DNA of 36,874 nt from Acidobacteriota bacterium. Lineage in GTDB: Bacteria > Actinomycetota > Acidimicrobiia > Acidimicrobiales > RAAP-2. The notes under the pieces are model-generated. The model did no database searches. It was not told the DNA's origin and saw only the letters and a list, made by a program, of their open reading frames with translations. The stretch spans positions 1 to 36,874 of the forward strand of contig JAGXAY010000012.1 of NCBI GenBank assembly GCA_018971385.1, given 5' to 3'. A program made the translations under genes and the position numbers. Shown here one piece after another: positions 8,774 through 15,182 of the stretch. The first letter of the stretch is position 1. Every line of letters starts with the position of its first letter.

Positions 8774-9532
8774 GTGCCGGGCACCGACTACTCCGCGTAT
8801 CTCAAAATCCCCGAACTGCTCACATTGCAAGTACCCCTCACTGAGGGGGCCGACGACGAGTTGCTCTTCATCGTCGTGCACCAGTCCTACGAACTGTGGT
8901 TCAAGGTGTGCCTCGAAGAACTACGAAAGGCCCGTGAAGCACTTCGTGAGTCGCGTCCGACTCGTGCCCTACGACCGCTCGGACGCCTCCTCGAGATTGA
9001 GGACCTCCTCCTCTCGCATCTTCGCGTTCTCAACTCCATGTCCCCCGAAAAGTTTCTGGAGTTTCGCGATCCACTCGATCCGGCGTCTGGTTTTCAGAGC
9101 TACCAGTTTCGAGCAATCGAGTTTCTCTCGGGGGCGGGGCGGGCCACGTTACTCGAGAGCGGGCTCTTCAGCGATGACGTCGTCGAGTGGTTACGAGGGG
9201 TTCGAAATGAAGGTTCGGTGTGGGAGGGTTTCGTCCACGCCCTTCGCCACGAGGCGGGTCCGTCGGGCCTGGGGCGCGCGACGTCCGATCTTCTGCTCGA
9301 CCTCTACCGCCACCACGAATCCGAGCCGCGGAGCGCGCTGCACGCCGTCGCGGAGCGCTTGCTCGATCACGACCAACATCTCGCCCAGTGGCGCCATCAG
9401 CACTACCTCATGGCCGCTCGCCAAATTGGCCAACGCCCCGGCACGGGTGGTTCGGCGGGCATGGGGTATCTCGGATCGACGTTAGGTTTTCGGATGTATC
9501 CCGACTTGCGGGACGTGAGGAGCGCATTATGA
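8774..9532 (+). CDS. kynA: Tryptophan 2,3-dioxygenase
   Basis: A 252-residue haem enzyme that opens the indole ring of L-tryptophan with O2 to give N-formylkynurenine, the first step of the kynurenine pathway. Visible family elements are DELLFIVVHQSYELWFK (residues 28-44) with the distal-pocket His36, and the substrate-carboxylate region RDPLDPASGFQSYQFR (about 97-112). WRHQHYLMAARQIG carries the probable proximal haem ligand His210, followed by the GTGGSAG loop. Length matches compact bacterial enzymes. Start is GTG at 8774. The stop overlaps the ATG of the kynureninase gene (ATGA), so the two are coupled. The arylformamidase that normally acts between them is not in the window. Confidence 0.95.
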   Translation: MPGTDYSAYLKIPELLTLQVPLTEGADDELLFIVVHQSYELWFKVCLEELRKAREALRESRPTRALRPLGRLLEIEDLLLSHLRVLNSMSPEKFLEFRDPLDPASGFQSYQFRAIEFLSGAGRATLLESGLFSDDVVEWLRGVRNEGSVWEGFVHALRHEAGPSGLGRATSDLLLDLYRHHESEPRSALHAVAERLLDHDQHLAQWRHQHYLMAARQIGQRPGTGGSAGMGYLGSTLGFRMYPDLRDVRSAL

Positions 9533-10761
9533 CCACCCGTGACGAGTGCCAGTCTCTCGATGAGACTGACTCCCTGTCGGCCCTACGCGAAGAGTTTCTT
9601 CTCGATGATCGACTGATCTACCTCGACGGGAACTCCCTCGGGCCCCTCTCTCGTTCGTCTCAGCGCCGAGTACGTCAGGCACTCGACGTCCAGTGGGGCG
9701 AAGGTCTCGTGCGGTCGTGGGGTGAAGCGGGATGGATGGAACAGCCCGAACGCCTGGGCGACCGCATGGCCCGTCTCATCGGTGCGGGCCCCGAAGAAGT
9801 GGTCGTCGCGGACACGCTGACGTTTTTGCTCGCCAAACTGCTCGGAGCCGCCCTCGAGTTGCGACCCGAACGCTCGGTCATCGTGACCGACCGGGCGAAC
9901 TTTCACTCAGACCTCTACATCGCCGAGGGAATGGCGCAGTTGACCTCTCGCGGGGTTCGGGTGGTGGCGATTGATCGCGACTCGCTCGACCAGCACTTGA
10001 ATGACGAGGTCGCCGTCGTCATGCTGACCCACGTGGATTTTCGTAGCGGAGAGATGCTCGACCTCGAGGGAATTACTGCTCGTGTCCACGAGGCCGGAGC
10101 CTTAATGCTCTGGGACTTCGCCCACTCCACCGGTGCCGTGCCTCTCGACGTCACCTCGGCTCAGGTGGACTTCGCGGCGGGCTGCACCTACAAGTACGTC
10201 AACGCCGGCCCCGGTGGACCGGGGTTCGCCTACGTGGCTCCACGGTGGCAGTCCGAGATTCGTAACGTCTTGCCCGGATGGCTCGGTCACGTGGCTCCCT
10301 TCGATTTCGAAGGAACGTTCCGCCCGGCGCCGGGTGTCCGTCAACTGGTGACCTCCTCCCCGTCGGTGCTGGCCCTCGCGGCCCTCGAGGGGGCTCTCGA
10401 CGTGTGGGACCGAGTGGACATGGCGGAGGTTCGCCGAAAGAGTCTCGCCCTGACGGACTTGTTTATCGATCTCGTCGAAGAGCGGGTCCCGGGAGAGTTT
10501 GAGGTGGCCACTCCTCTCGATCACTCACGACGGGGATCTCAAGTTGCGCTGCGCCACCAGGAGGGCTACGGCATTATTCGGGCGCTGGCGGAGGTCGGGG
10601 TTATCGGAGACTTTCGTGATCCCGACATCTGTCGATTCGGATTCGCGCCGCTCTACGTGCGCTTCGTTGATGTCTACGACGCGGTCGAGCGACTGGTCGA
10701 CGTTCTCGAGCGAGGCGCCCACCAGCGAGACGAGTTTCGCGTTCGTCGCGCGGTGACCTGA
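9529..10761 (+). CDS. kynU: Kynureninase
   Basis: A 410-residue PLP enzyme of aminotransferase class V that cleaves kynurenine to anthranilate and L-alanine. Visible: IYLDGNSLGPL (residues 30-40) near the N-terminus; WDFAHSTGAVPLDV (195-208) with the PLP-ring Asp196; and CTYKYVNAGPGGPGF (219-233), where Lys222 is the Schiff-base lysine. The open frame extends upstream through the dioxygenase gene. The ATG at 9529-9531 overlaps the kynA stop and gives the normal family length. With KynA it forms a two-gene tryptophan-degradation unit whose expected product is anthranilate. Its stop lies one base from that of the convergent purU gene. Confidence 0.95.
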   Translation: MTTRDECQSLDETDSLSALREEFLLDDRLIYLDGNSLGPLSRSSQRRVRQALDVQWGEGLVRSWGEAGWMEQPERLGDRMARLIGAGPEEVVVADTLTFLLAKLLGAALELRPERSVIVTDRANFHSDLYIAEGMAQLTSRGVRVVAIDRDSLDQHLNDEVAVVMLTHVDFRSGEMLDLEGITARVHEAGALMLWDFAHSTGAVPLDVTSAQVDFAAGCTYKYVNAGPGGPGFAYVAPRWQSEIRNVLPGWLGHVAPFDFEGTFRPAPGVRQLVTSSPSVLALAALEGALDVWDRVDMAEVRRKSLALTDLFIDLVEERVPGEFEVATPLDHSRRGSQVALRHQEGYGIIRALAEVGVIGDFRDPDICRFGFAPLYVRFVDVYDAVERLVDVLERGAHQRDEFRVRRAVT

Positions 10762-10762
10762 C

Positions 10763-11608
10763 CTACTGTTCGAAGACGACGGTCCGCTGACCGACGAGAA
10801 CGACGCGGTCCTCCGCCCAGAGGCGCAGAGCCCGATTAAGCACTCGGCGCTCGATATCGCGACCCGTCGAGACGAGGTCGGCCACGCTCCGAGCGTGGGT
10901 CACCCGGGCGACGTCCTGTTCGATGATGGGCCCCTCGTCGAGGTCGGGGGTAACGAAGTGGGCGGTGGCCCCAATGATTTTGACCCCGCGGTCGTGGGCC
11001 TGGTGGTAGGGCCGCGCGCCTTTGAATCCGGGGAGGAAGGAGTGGTGAATATTGATGACCCGCCCCGCCAGGTCGGTGCAGAGAGCGGGTGAGAGTATTT
11101 GCATGTAGCGAGCGAGGACGACGAGATCGACCCGGAGATCGACGACCAAATCGCGAAGTTGTTGTTCGGCGACCTCACGCGTGTCGTCGGAGATTGGAAT
11201 GTGATGAAACGGGACACCGTGGTGGGCGGCCACGGGGGCGAGGGTGTTGTGATTCGACACAATCGCGACGACCTCGAGGGGAAGATCACCGTGGTCGACG
11301 CGATAGAGAATGTCGAGGAGGCAGTGGTCGTACTCGGAGACCATGACCACGATGCGGTGGGGGTGAGCAAGATCACGAACTCGAAGATCGGCGTCGAAAC
11401 GTTCGAGATCTCGAGCGAGCGTCTGGAGGACGTCGGGGAGACTTCGATCCGCTTCGAGGTGAGTTCGCATCGAAAACAGACCGGTGACGGGATCAGTGAA
11501 CTGGTCGTTTTCGAGGATGTTGCCACCGAGGCGCACCACGGACTCTGCGACGGCGAAGATAATTCCCGGTTGGTCGGCGCACTGGAGCGAAGCGATGAAA
11601 TGTGCCAC
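10763..11608 (-). CDS. purU: Formyltetrahydrofolate deformylase
   Basis: A 281-residue cytosolic enzyme that hydrolyses 10-formyl-THF to THF and formate, balancing one-carbon pools and supplying formate to PurT in purine synthesis. It has an N-terminal ACT domain (about residues 3-80, starting FIASLQCADQPGIIFAVAE). A formyltransferase-fold domain follows (about 85-270). Catalytic elements are VSNHNTLAP (118-125), INIHHSFLPGFKGARPYHQA (185-204) with Asn186/His188, and TPDLDEGPIIEQD (220-232) with the catalytic Asp. Start is GTG at 11606-11608. The AGGA in front of it lies inside an inverted repeat (11615-11646). Converges with kynU with one base between the stops. Confidence 0.93.
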   Translation of the reverse strand: MAHFIASLQCADQPGIIFAVAESVVRLGGNILENDQFTDPVTGLFSMRTHLEADRSLPDVLQTLARDLERFDADLRVRDLAHPHRIVVMVSEYDHCLLDILYRVDHGDLPLEVVAIVSNHNTLAPVAAHHGVPFHHIPISDDTREVAEQQLRDLVVDLRVDLVVLARYMQILSPALCTDLAGRVINIHHSFLPGFKGARPYHQAHDRGVKIIGATAHFVTPDLDEGPIIEQDVARVTHARSVADLVSTGRDIERRVLNRALRLWAEDRVVLVGQRTVVFEQ

Positions 11609-11614
11609 GGGTAC

Positions 11615-11646
11615 GTCCTAACACTGGGGAAAGTTCAGTGTAGGAC
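11615..11646. promoter_or_regulatory. Inverted repeat covering the purU ribosome-binding site
   Basis: GTCCTAACACTG (11615-11626) pairs with CAGTGTAGGAC (11636-11646), leaving one bulged A and a 9-base loop. It lies between the divergent purU and ppa genes. In the leftward purU transcript the only Shine-Dalgarno-like AGGA is in the 3' arm, about seven bases before the GTG, so the hairpin would sequester it. As DNA it could equally be an operator shared by both promoters. No known riboswitch class is recognisable. Confidence 0.5.
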
Positions 11647-11719
11647 ACGGGGCTGTTCGCGAGGAGGCTACGAATGGTGGGCGGTAGACTCGCGGAAGCA
11701 ACTCTGACGGAGGTAAGCA

Positions 11720-12202
11720 GTGGACACGGTCAACGTGGTGGTGGAGATTCCGGCGGGTAGTCCTAATAAGTACGAGTACGACCACGAGACGAACCAGATG
11801 AAGTTGGATCGCCACCTCATCGTGTCCATGGGTTACCCCGCGGAGTACGGGTTTATTCCCGACACTCTCGGAGGCGACGGCGACCCGCTCGACGCGCTGG
11901 TGTTGACGGCCTACCCCACGTTTCCGGGCTGCCTCATCGAGACGAAGATTCTCGGGGTTTGCATGATGACCGACGAGAAGGGTGAGGACGCCAAGCTCAT
12001 CGGTGTTCCGTCCTACGACCCCCAGTGGAAGCACGCGACGGATATCACCGACGTACCTCAGGCCACGCTCGACCGTATCCGCCACTTCTTTGAGGTCTAT
12101 AAGGACCTCGACGAGGGGAAGTGGGTCAAGGTCGAGGGGTTTCAGGGGCGCGAGGCCGCGCTCGTCGAGTTGGCGGCGTCGCAGGTTCGCTTCCGGGGCT
12201 AA
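11720..12202 (+). CDS. ppa: Inorganic pyrophosphatase, family I
   Basis: A 160-residue soluble enzyme that hydrolyses pyrophosphate to phosphate and pulls biosynthetic reactions forward. The signature DGDPLDALV is at residues 53-61, with metal-binding Asp53, Asp55 and Asp58. Other conserved parts are EIPAGSPNKYEYD (9-21), GYPAEYGFIPDT (38-49) and the C-terminal FFEVYKDLDEGKWVKV. Length matches the compact actinobacterial enzyme. Start is GTG at 11720 with GGAGG six bases upstream. It is followed within 20 bases by three small coupled genes in the same direction, which may share its transcript. Confidence 0.95.
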   Translation: MDTVNVVVEIPAGSPNKYEYDHETNQMKLDRHLIVSMGYPAEYGFIPDTLGGDGDPLDALVLTAYPTFPGCLIETKILGVCMMTDEKGEDAKLIGVPSYDPQWKHATDITDVPQATLDRIRHFFEVYKDLDEGKWVKVEGFQGREAALVELAASQVRFRG

Positions 12203-12221
12203 CGGAGTTCCTCCCCTTCCC

Positions 12222-12803
12222 GTGCCCCGCGCGCTCGACTCCGCTCGACGCTCGGTGCTGTTGTCACAGGGAGTGTTCTTTCTTCCGCTCGGCGTCTGTG
12301 TCGCCGAGGTTCACACGCACGCGGCGAACCTGGACGGGATTTCGTACTACGGAGTTCACCTGACCACGCTTCCCCTCATCGGCGTCGCGTACCTCGGGGC
12401 GGCGTACTTCTTGTGGCGAGCGGGCACGACGCTCCTCGACGGCACCCGTCCTCGGGAGTTCGCGTGGGGGCTACGTCTGGTTGCGGTGTCTCTACCGGCC
12501 CTCCTCGCCACTCCCTATTCGGCGGGGCCGTGGTGGAACTGGTCCCACATGGTGATTGGGGTTCTCTCCGCTCTCATCGAGTTTGGCCTCGCCATCGACC
12601 TCGTCATTCGAGACGCCCGGGGGGTGAGTGCGGTGGCGGGCCTCGTCCAGTTGATCGGGGGCCTGGTTGCGGCGGCGTCTCTCCCGAACTGGAGCTTCCC
12701 GTATCTACTGTGGGGGGAGATTGTTTTTGAACTGGGTTTTGCGGCGGTGATGATGCGGTGGCTCAGCCCCGAATGGTCGTCGTCGAGAAGGATGGCGACA
12801 TGA
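12222..12803 (+). CDS. Predicted six-helix membrane protein, unknown function
   Basis: I do not recognise this 193-residue protein. It has about six hydrophobic segments (roughly 13-30, 45-66, 83-100, 108-127, 134-155 and 160-178), short loops and a Ser/Arg-rich C-terminus. No catalytic motif is evident. The region SAGPWWNWSHMVIG around the third and fourth helices is Trp-rich, with a His that could lie at the membrane face. The open frame extends into ppa, but the GTG at 12222 lies just past the ppa stop. A GGAG lies 14 bases upstream, which is rather far. The stop overlaps the next gene start (ATGA). Start uncertain; existence likely from coupling and sustained hydrophobic coding pattern. 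Confidence 0.65.
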   Translation: MPRALDSARRSVLLSQGVFFLPLGVCVAEVHTHAANLDGISYYGVHLTTLPLIGVAYLGAAYFLWRAGTTLLDGTRPREFAWGLRLVAVSLPALLATPYSAGPWWNWSHMVIGVLSALIEFGLAIDLVIRDARGVSAVAGLVQLIGGLVAAASLPNWSFPYLLWGEIVFELGFAAVMMRWLSPEWSSSRRMAT

Positions 12804-13102
12804 CGTTTTCCGCGGACGACGCGACACGCGTGGCTCGAGCCGCCGTGATTGCGGGGTGGAGCATTGGCGTGGTGAGCCCGCACGAGTTGATGGCCACCCG
12901 AGACGGTGATCCCGTCGGGTGTCCCCGGGTGGTGCGCTGTCGAAAGAAGGGTGGTTCGTGGGTGCTCTGGTTGTACGAATCAGGGGATGACGTCTCGGGC
13001 GAGGGAGTCGTGGTGGGAGAGGTAACGGGCGGCGCGCGCGACTGTGGACGAGCACTGAGAGATGTACTCGCGGGCCTCGGTCACGACGAGGACTACTCGT
13101 GA
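12800..13102 (+). CDS. Small soluble protein, unknown function
   Basis: A 100-residue protein that I do not recognise. It begins MTFSADDATRVARAAVIAGW and contains a middle segment GGSWVLWLYESGDDVSGEG that looks like a beta-hairpin. It ends with a short helix, CGRALRDVLAGLGHDED. A mixed alpha/beta cytosolic fold is likely; there is no transmembrane segment and no known catalytic motif. The ATG at 12800-12802 overlaps the stop of the membrane-protein gene (ATGA). The stop overlaps the GTG of the next membrane-protein gene (GTGA). It is thus sandwiched between two membrane proteins and may be their cytosolic partner. Confidence 0.6.
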   Translation: MTFSADDATRVARAAVIAGWSIGVVSPHELMATRDGDPVGCPRVVRCRKKGGSWVLWLYESGDDVSGEGVVVGEVTGGARDCGRALRDVLAGLGHDEDYS

Positions 13103-13656
13103 TTCGCGCCCTCTACCAGTGGACTCGACGGTGGCCAGTGTGGGCTCGTCGAGGTCTCGACATCGCGCGTATCGACTTTCGCTCGCGGCGCCCCCCCTCT
13201 ACGCTGAGCGTGGTACTCGCCACGGCGGTGGCTCTCGTCGGGTCGCTCCTCGCGGACGCGCTTCTCGCTCGACTCGGAGTCACGATGTTTCCCAGTATCG
13301 GTCATTACGCCCACCTGAGATTCTCCGACTACGCCAAACTGACGACGCCGGGCGTTGTCGGAGCGGCCCTCGGGTGGCCCCTCGTCGTTCGCGTATCCTC
13401 CCAGCCGACGTGGCTCTACCTTCGCGCCGCTCTTGTTGTCACGGTGGTTCTGCTCACTCCGGATGCCGCTATCTGGTACCTGGGCCAGCCCGTGGACGGC
13501 GTGTTCGTCCTGGTGTGGATGCACCTGGCTATCGCCATCGTGACGTTTCTCTCGATGATTACTCTCGCCCCGGTGGGGCGCCGTCGTTACTCCGAGACGA
13601 GAGGGAATCCGGGATTCGCCCGAACGTCACCGTTCCGGTCGACGGACAGGGCGTAG
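13099..13656 (+). CDS. Predicted four-helix membrane protein (DUF6069-like)
   Basis: A 185-residue membrane protein with a basic N-terminal stretch of about 30 residues. About four hydrophobic segments follow (roughly 38-58, 78-98, 104-128 and 134-158), then a basic, hydrophilic C-terminal tail. The four-helix pattern resembles DUF6069 proteins, but this is a shape-based guess and function is unknown. The GTG at 13099 overlaps the stop of the previous gene (GTGA). Its last 70 bases overlap the 3' end of the convergent apbE gene. The overlapping tail follows the last helix and is probably not essential. Confidence 0.6.
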   Translation: MIRALYQWTRRWPVWARRGLDIARIDFRSRRPPSTLSVVLATAVALVGSLLADALLARLGVTMFPSIGHYAHLRFSDYAKLTTPGVVGAALGWPLVVRVSSQPTWLYLRAALVVTVVLLTPDAAIWYLGQPVDGVFVLVWMHLAIAIVTFLSMITLAPVGRRRYSETRGNPGFARTSPFRSTDRA

Positions 13657-14345
13657 TAGTCGTCGAGACGGTGAATGATGTCCATGACTTCGTCACCACC
13701 GACGACGAGGGCCGTGGCGAGGGCGTCGCAGACGGTGAGATCCGGTCCCACCACACTGGCGGACGCGAGGGCGGTGCGGAAGGTGCCGTGACGAGTATCG
13801 AAGAGGTGCGCCCCCCGCTGGGACTCCCCCGAGGTCGCAATGGCGGAGTTGACCTCGACGGCCGCAATCAGCGTGAGTTCGTCCGAGGGGTTCGTAATGC
13901 CCACACGAAAGGGAGTTCCATCCTCGTCCGTGCCACGCAGAGCGATATCGCCTCCGGCGTTCACGATGACACCCGTGGCGTCGACGTGATCGAGAGCCCG
14001 CAAACAGCGCTGCGTCGCCCACCCTTTCACCAGGCCCGTGGGGTCCACCCCACCGGGCAACGCCCACGGGTCGAACCACCCCTTGGTGAGATCCTTAAGC
14101 CGTCGACATTCGCCGAGGACGTCGGCCACCTCGCTCGGGACTTGGGACAGAGATACCTCTCCTCGACGTAAGCGACTCACGGGACTGTCGGGCTTCCAGG
14201 TGGAAAATACCCGGTCTGCTTCGCGCAACACCGCTTCGGCGTTGGCGAGTGCCTCGTCTCGTTCCTCGGACGCCTCTGATCCGAAGAAATCCACGGTCAC
14301 GACGGTGCCCATCACCTCAATGAGGTGTCGGGTGGGCACGCGCAC
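13587..14345 (-). CDS. apbE: FAD:protein FMN transferase (ApbE family)
   Basis: A 252-residue flavinyltransferase that moves FMN from FAD onto a Thr of partner proteins outside the cytosol. Family motifs: EVMGTVVTVDF near the N-terminus; VFSTWKPDSPVSRL (46-59); FDPWALPGGVDPTGLVKGWATQR (91-113); NAGGDI (129-134); ATSGES (170-175); and HLFD (180-183). The metal-site region is DLTVCDALATAL (202-213). It is short and shows no signal peptide or lipobox, so its side of the membrane is unclear. The GTG start at 14345 directly abuts the stop of the FMN-binding gene, its obvious substrate. Third of three contiguous leftward redox genes. Confidence 0.92.
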   Translation of the reverse strand: MRVPTRHLIEVMGTVVTVDFFGSEASEERDEALANAEAVLREADRVFSTWKPDSPVSRLRRGEVSLSQVPSEVADVLGECRRLKDLTKGWFDPWALPGGVDPTGLVKGWATQRCLRALDHVDATGVIVNAGGDIALRGTDEDGTPFRVGITNPSDELTLIAAVEVNSAIATSGESQRGAHLFDTRHGTFRTALASASVVGPDLTVCDALATALVVGGDEVMDIIHRLDDYYALSVDRNGDVRANPGFPLVSE

Positions 14346-15158
14346 TTAAATGAGCCCTTGGGTCTTCAGTTTGTAGAGGGCGTTCTGGAGAGACACGTCG
14401 AAGCCCGCGGAGGTGTAGGTGGCACCAGACACCGCGACGACGTTCAACTGAGGGTTATTTCCACTCACGGCCATGGAGTGTTGTTGCGAGCTCGAGAGAC
14501 CCAGGACGGCTTTCTCGAGAATGGGAATGGCCGCATTGTCAATCACCGCTGAGCGAGGGTTACCGCCGTCGGTCAACTGACCGATGGCGAGAGACGTGAT
14601 CTTCTTATTGGCGACGGTGACCTTGACGCTCAGGACTCCGTAGTAGTAGTTGACGAGCGGACCCGTGAGAACTTGCTTGCCCGCCGGCTTCTTGGCCGTG
14701 GTCGGCGTCGTCGGCTTCTTCTTCACCGTGGTCGTCGTGGTCGGCTTCTTCTTGGCCGTGGTCGTGGTAGTCGGCTTCTTCTTCTTAGCGGTGGTCGTGG
14801 TGGTCTTCTTCTTCACCGTCGTGGTTGTCGCCAGCGCATGTTCACCGCCCACGCTCGAGGTGGAGGTGGTGGCGGAGCGAAAGGCCGTCAGGGTGGCGGG
14901 GGTGGAACGACCGAGTGACGCTTTCGTCGATCCGGAGACCGTCGACGGAGTTGTCGTCGTGCTGGAACCAACCCCAACGGACACTCCGGTGGAACCAGAA
15001 CTGGTCGAGCTCGTCGAACTCGTGGAACCGGAGGCACCACTCGCCCCGACCGACGATGTGGGGAAGTTGAGGTGCACGGAGACGGGGGTCGACCTAAATC
15101 CGAGGACCGCCGCGAGGCCGACCGCCGTTCCTATGACGACAAATGGCGTGCGCTTCAT
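14346..15158 (-). CDS. Secreted FMN-binding domain protein with Lys/Thr-rich stalk
   Basis: A 270-residue extracytosolic flavoprotein, probable target of the adjacent ApbE. Residues 1-22 form a signal peptide or N-terminal membrane anchor (MKRTPFVVIGTAVGLAAVLG). Residues 35-105 are Ser/Thr/Gly-rich. Residues 111-157 are five near-copies of TTTT-x-KKK-P. An FMN_bind domain follows (about 165-268), with VSGATYTSAGF at 243-253. Thr247 of SGAT is the expected covalent FMN site; the Asp usually three residues before the Ser is Val241. Start ATG at 15158 has GAGAGGAA upstream. Electrons would come from the membrane reductase encoded just upstream. The stalk likely spans or binds the cell wall. Confidence 0.88.
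   Translation of the reverse strand: MKRTPFVVIGTAVGLAAVLGFRSTPVSVHLNFPTSSVGASGASGSTSSTSSTSSGSTGVSVGVGSSTTTTPSTVSGSTKASLGRSTPATLTAFRSATTSTSSVGGEHALATTTTVKKKTTTTTAKKKKPTTTTTAKKKPTTTTTVKKKPTTPTTAKKPAGKQVLTGPLVNYYYGVLSVKVTVANKKITSLAIGQLTDGGNPRSAVIDNAAIPILEKAVLGLSSSQQHSMAVSGNNPQLNVVAVSGATYTSAGFDVSLQNALYKLKTQGLI
14688..14828 (-). repeat. In-gene tandem repeat encoding a KKKPTTTT stalk
   Basis: About five degenerate units of roughly 30 bases encode residues 111-157 of the FMN-binding protein. Each unit gives four or five Thr, one spacer residue (Val or Ala), three or four Lys and usually Pro. The copies differ mainly by synonymous changes and a one-codon length change. Such an array can expand or contract by slippage and so vary stalk length. 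Confidence 0.85.
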
Positions 15159-15182
15159 AATGACTATTCCTCTCGGTGGATT

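Noticed and set aside
9220-9528. Longer kynureninase with about 100 extra N-terminal residues
   Set aside because: The extension is the dioxygenase gene read in another frame. The coupled ATG at 9529 gives the standard enzyme length.
14688-14828. Short regularly spaced repeats that might be a CRISPR array
   Set aside because: The units are degenerate, about 30 bases long with no spacers, and encode a Lys/Thr stalk in frame within a gene.
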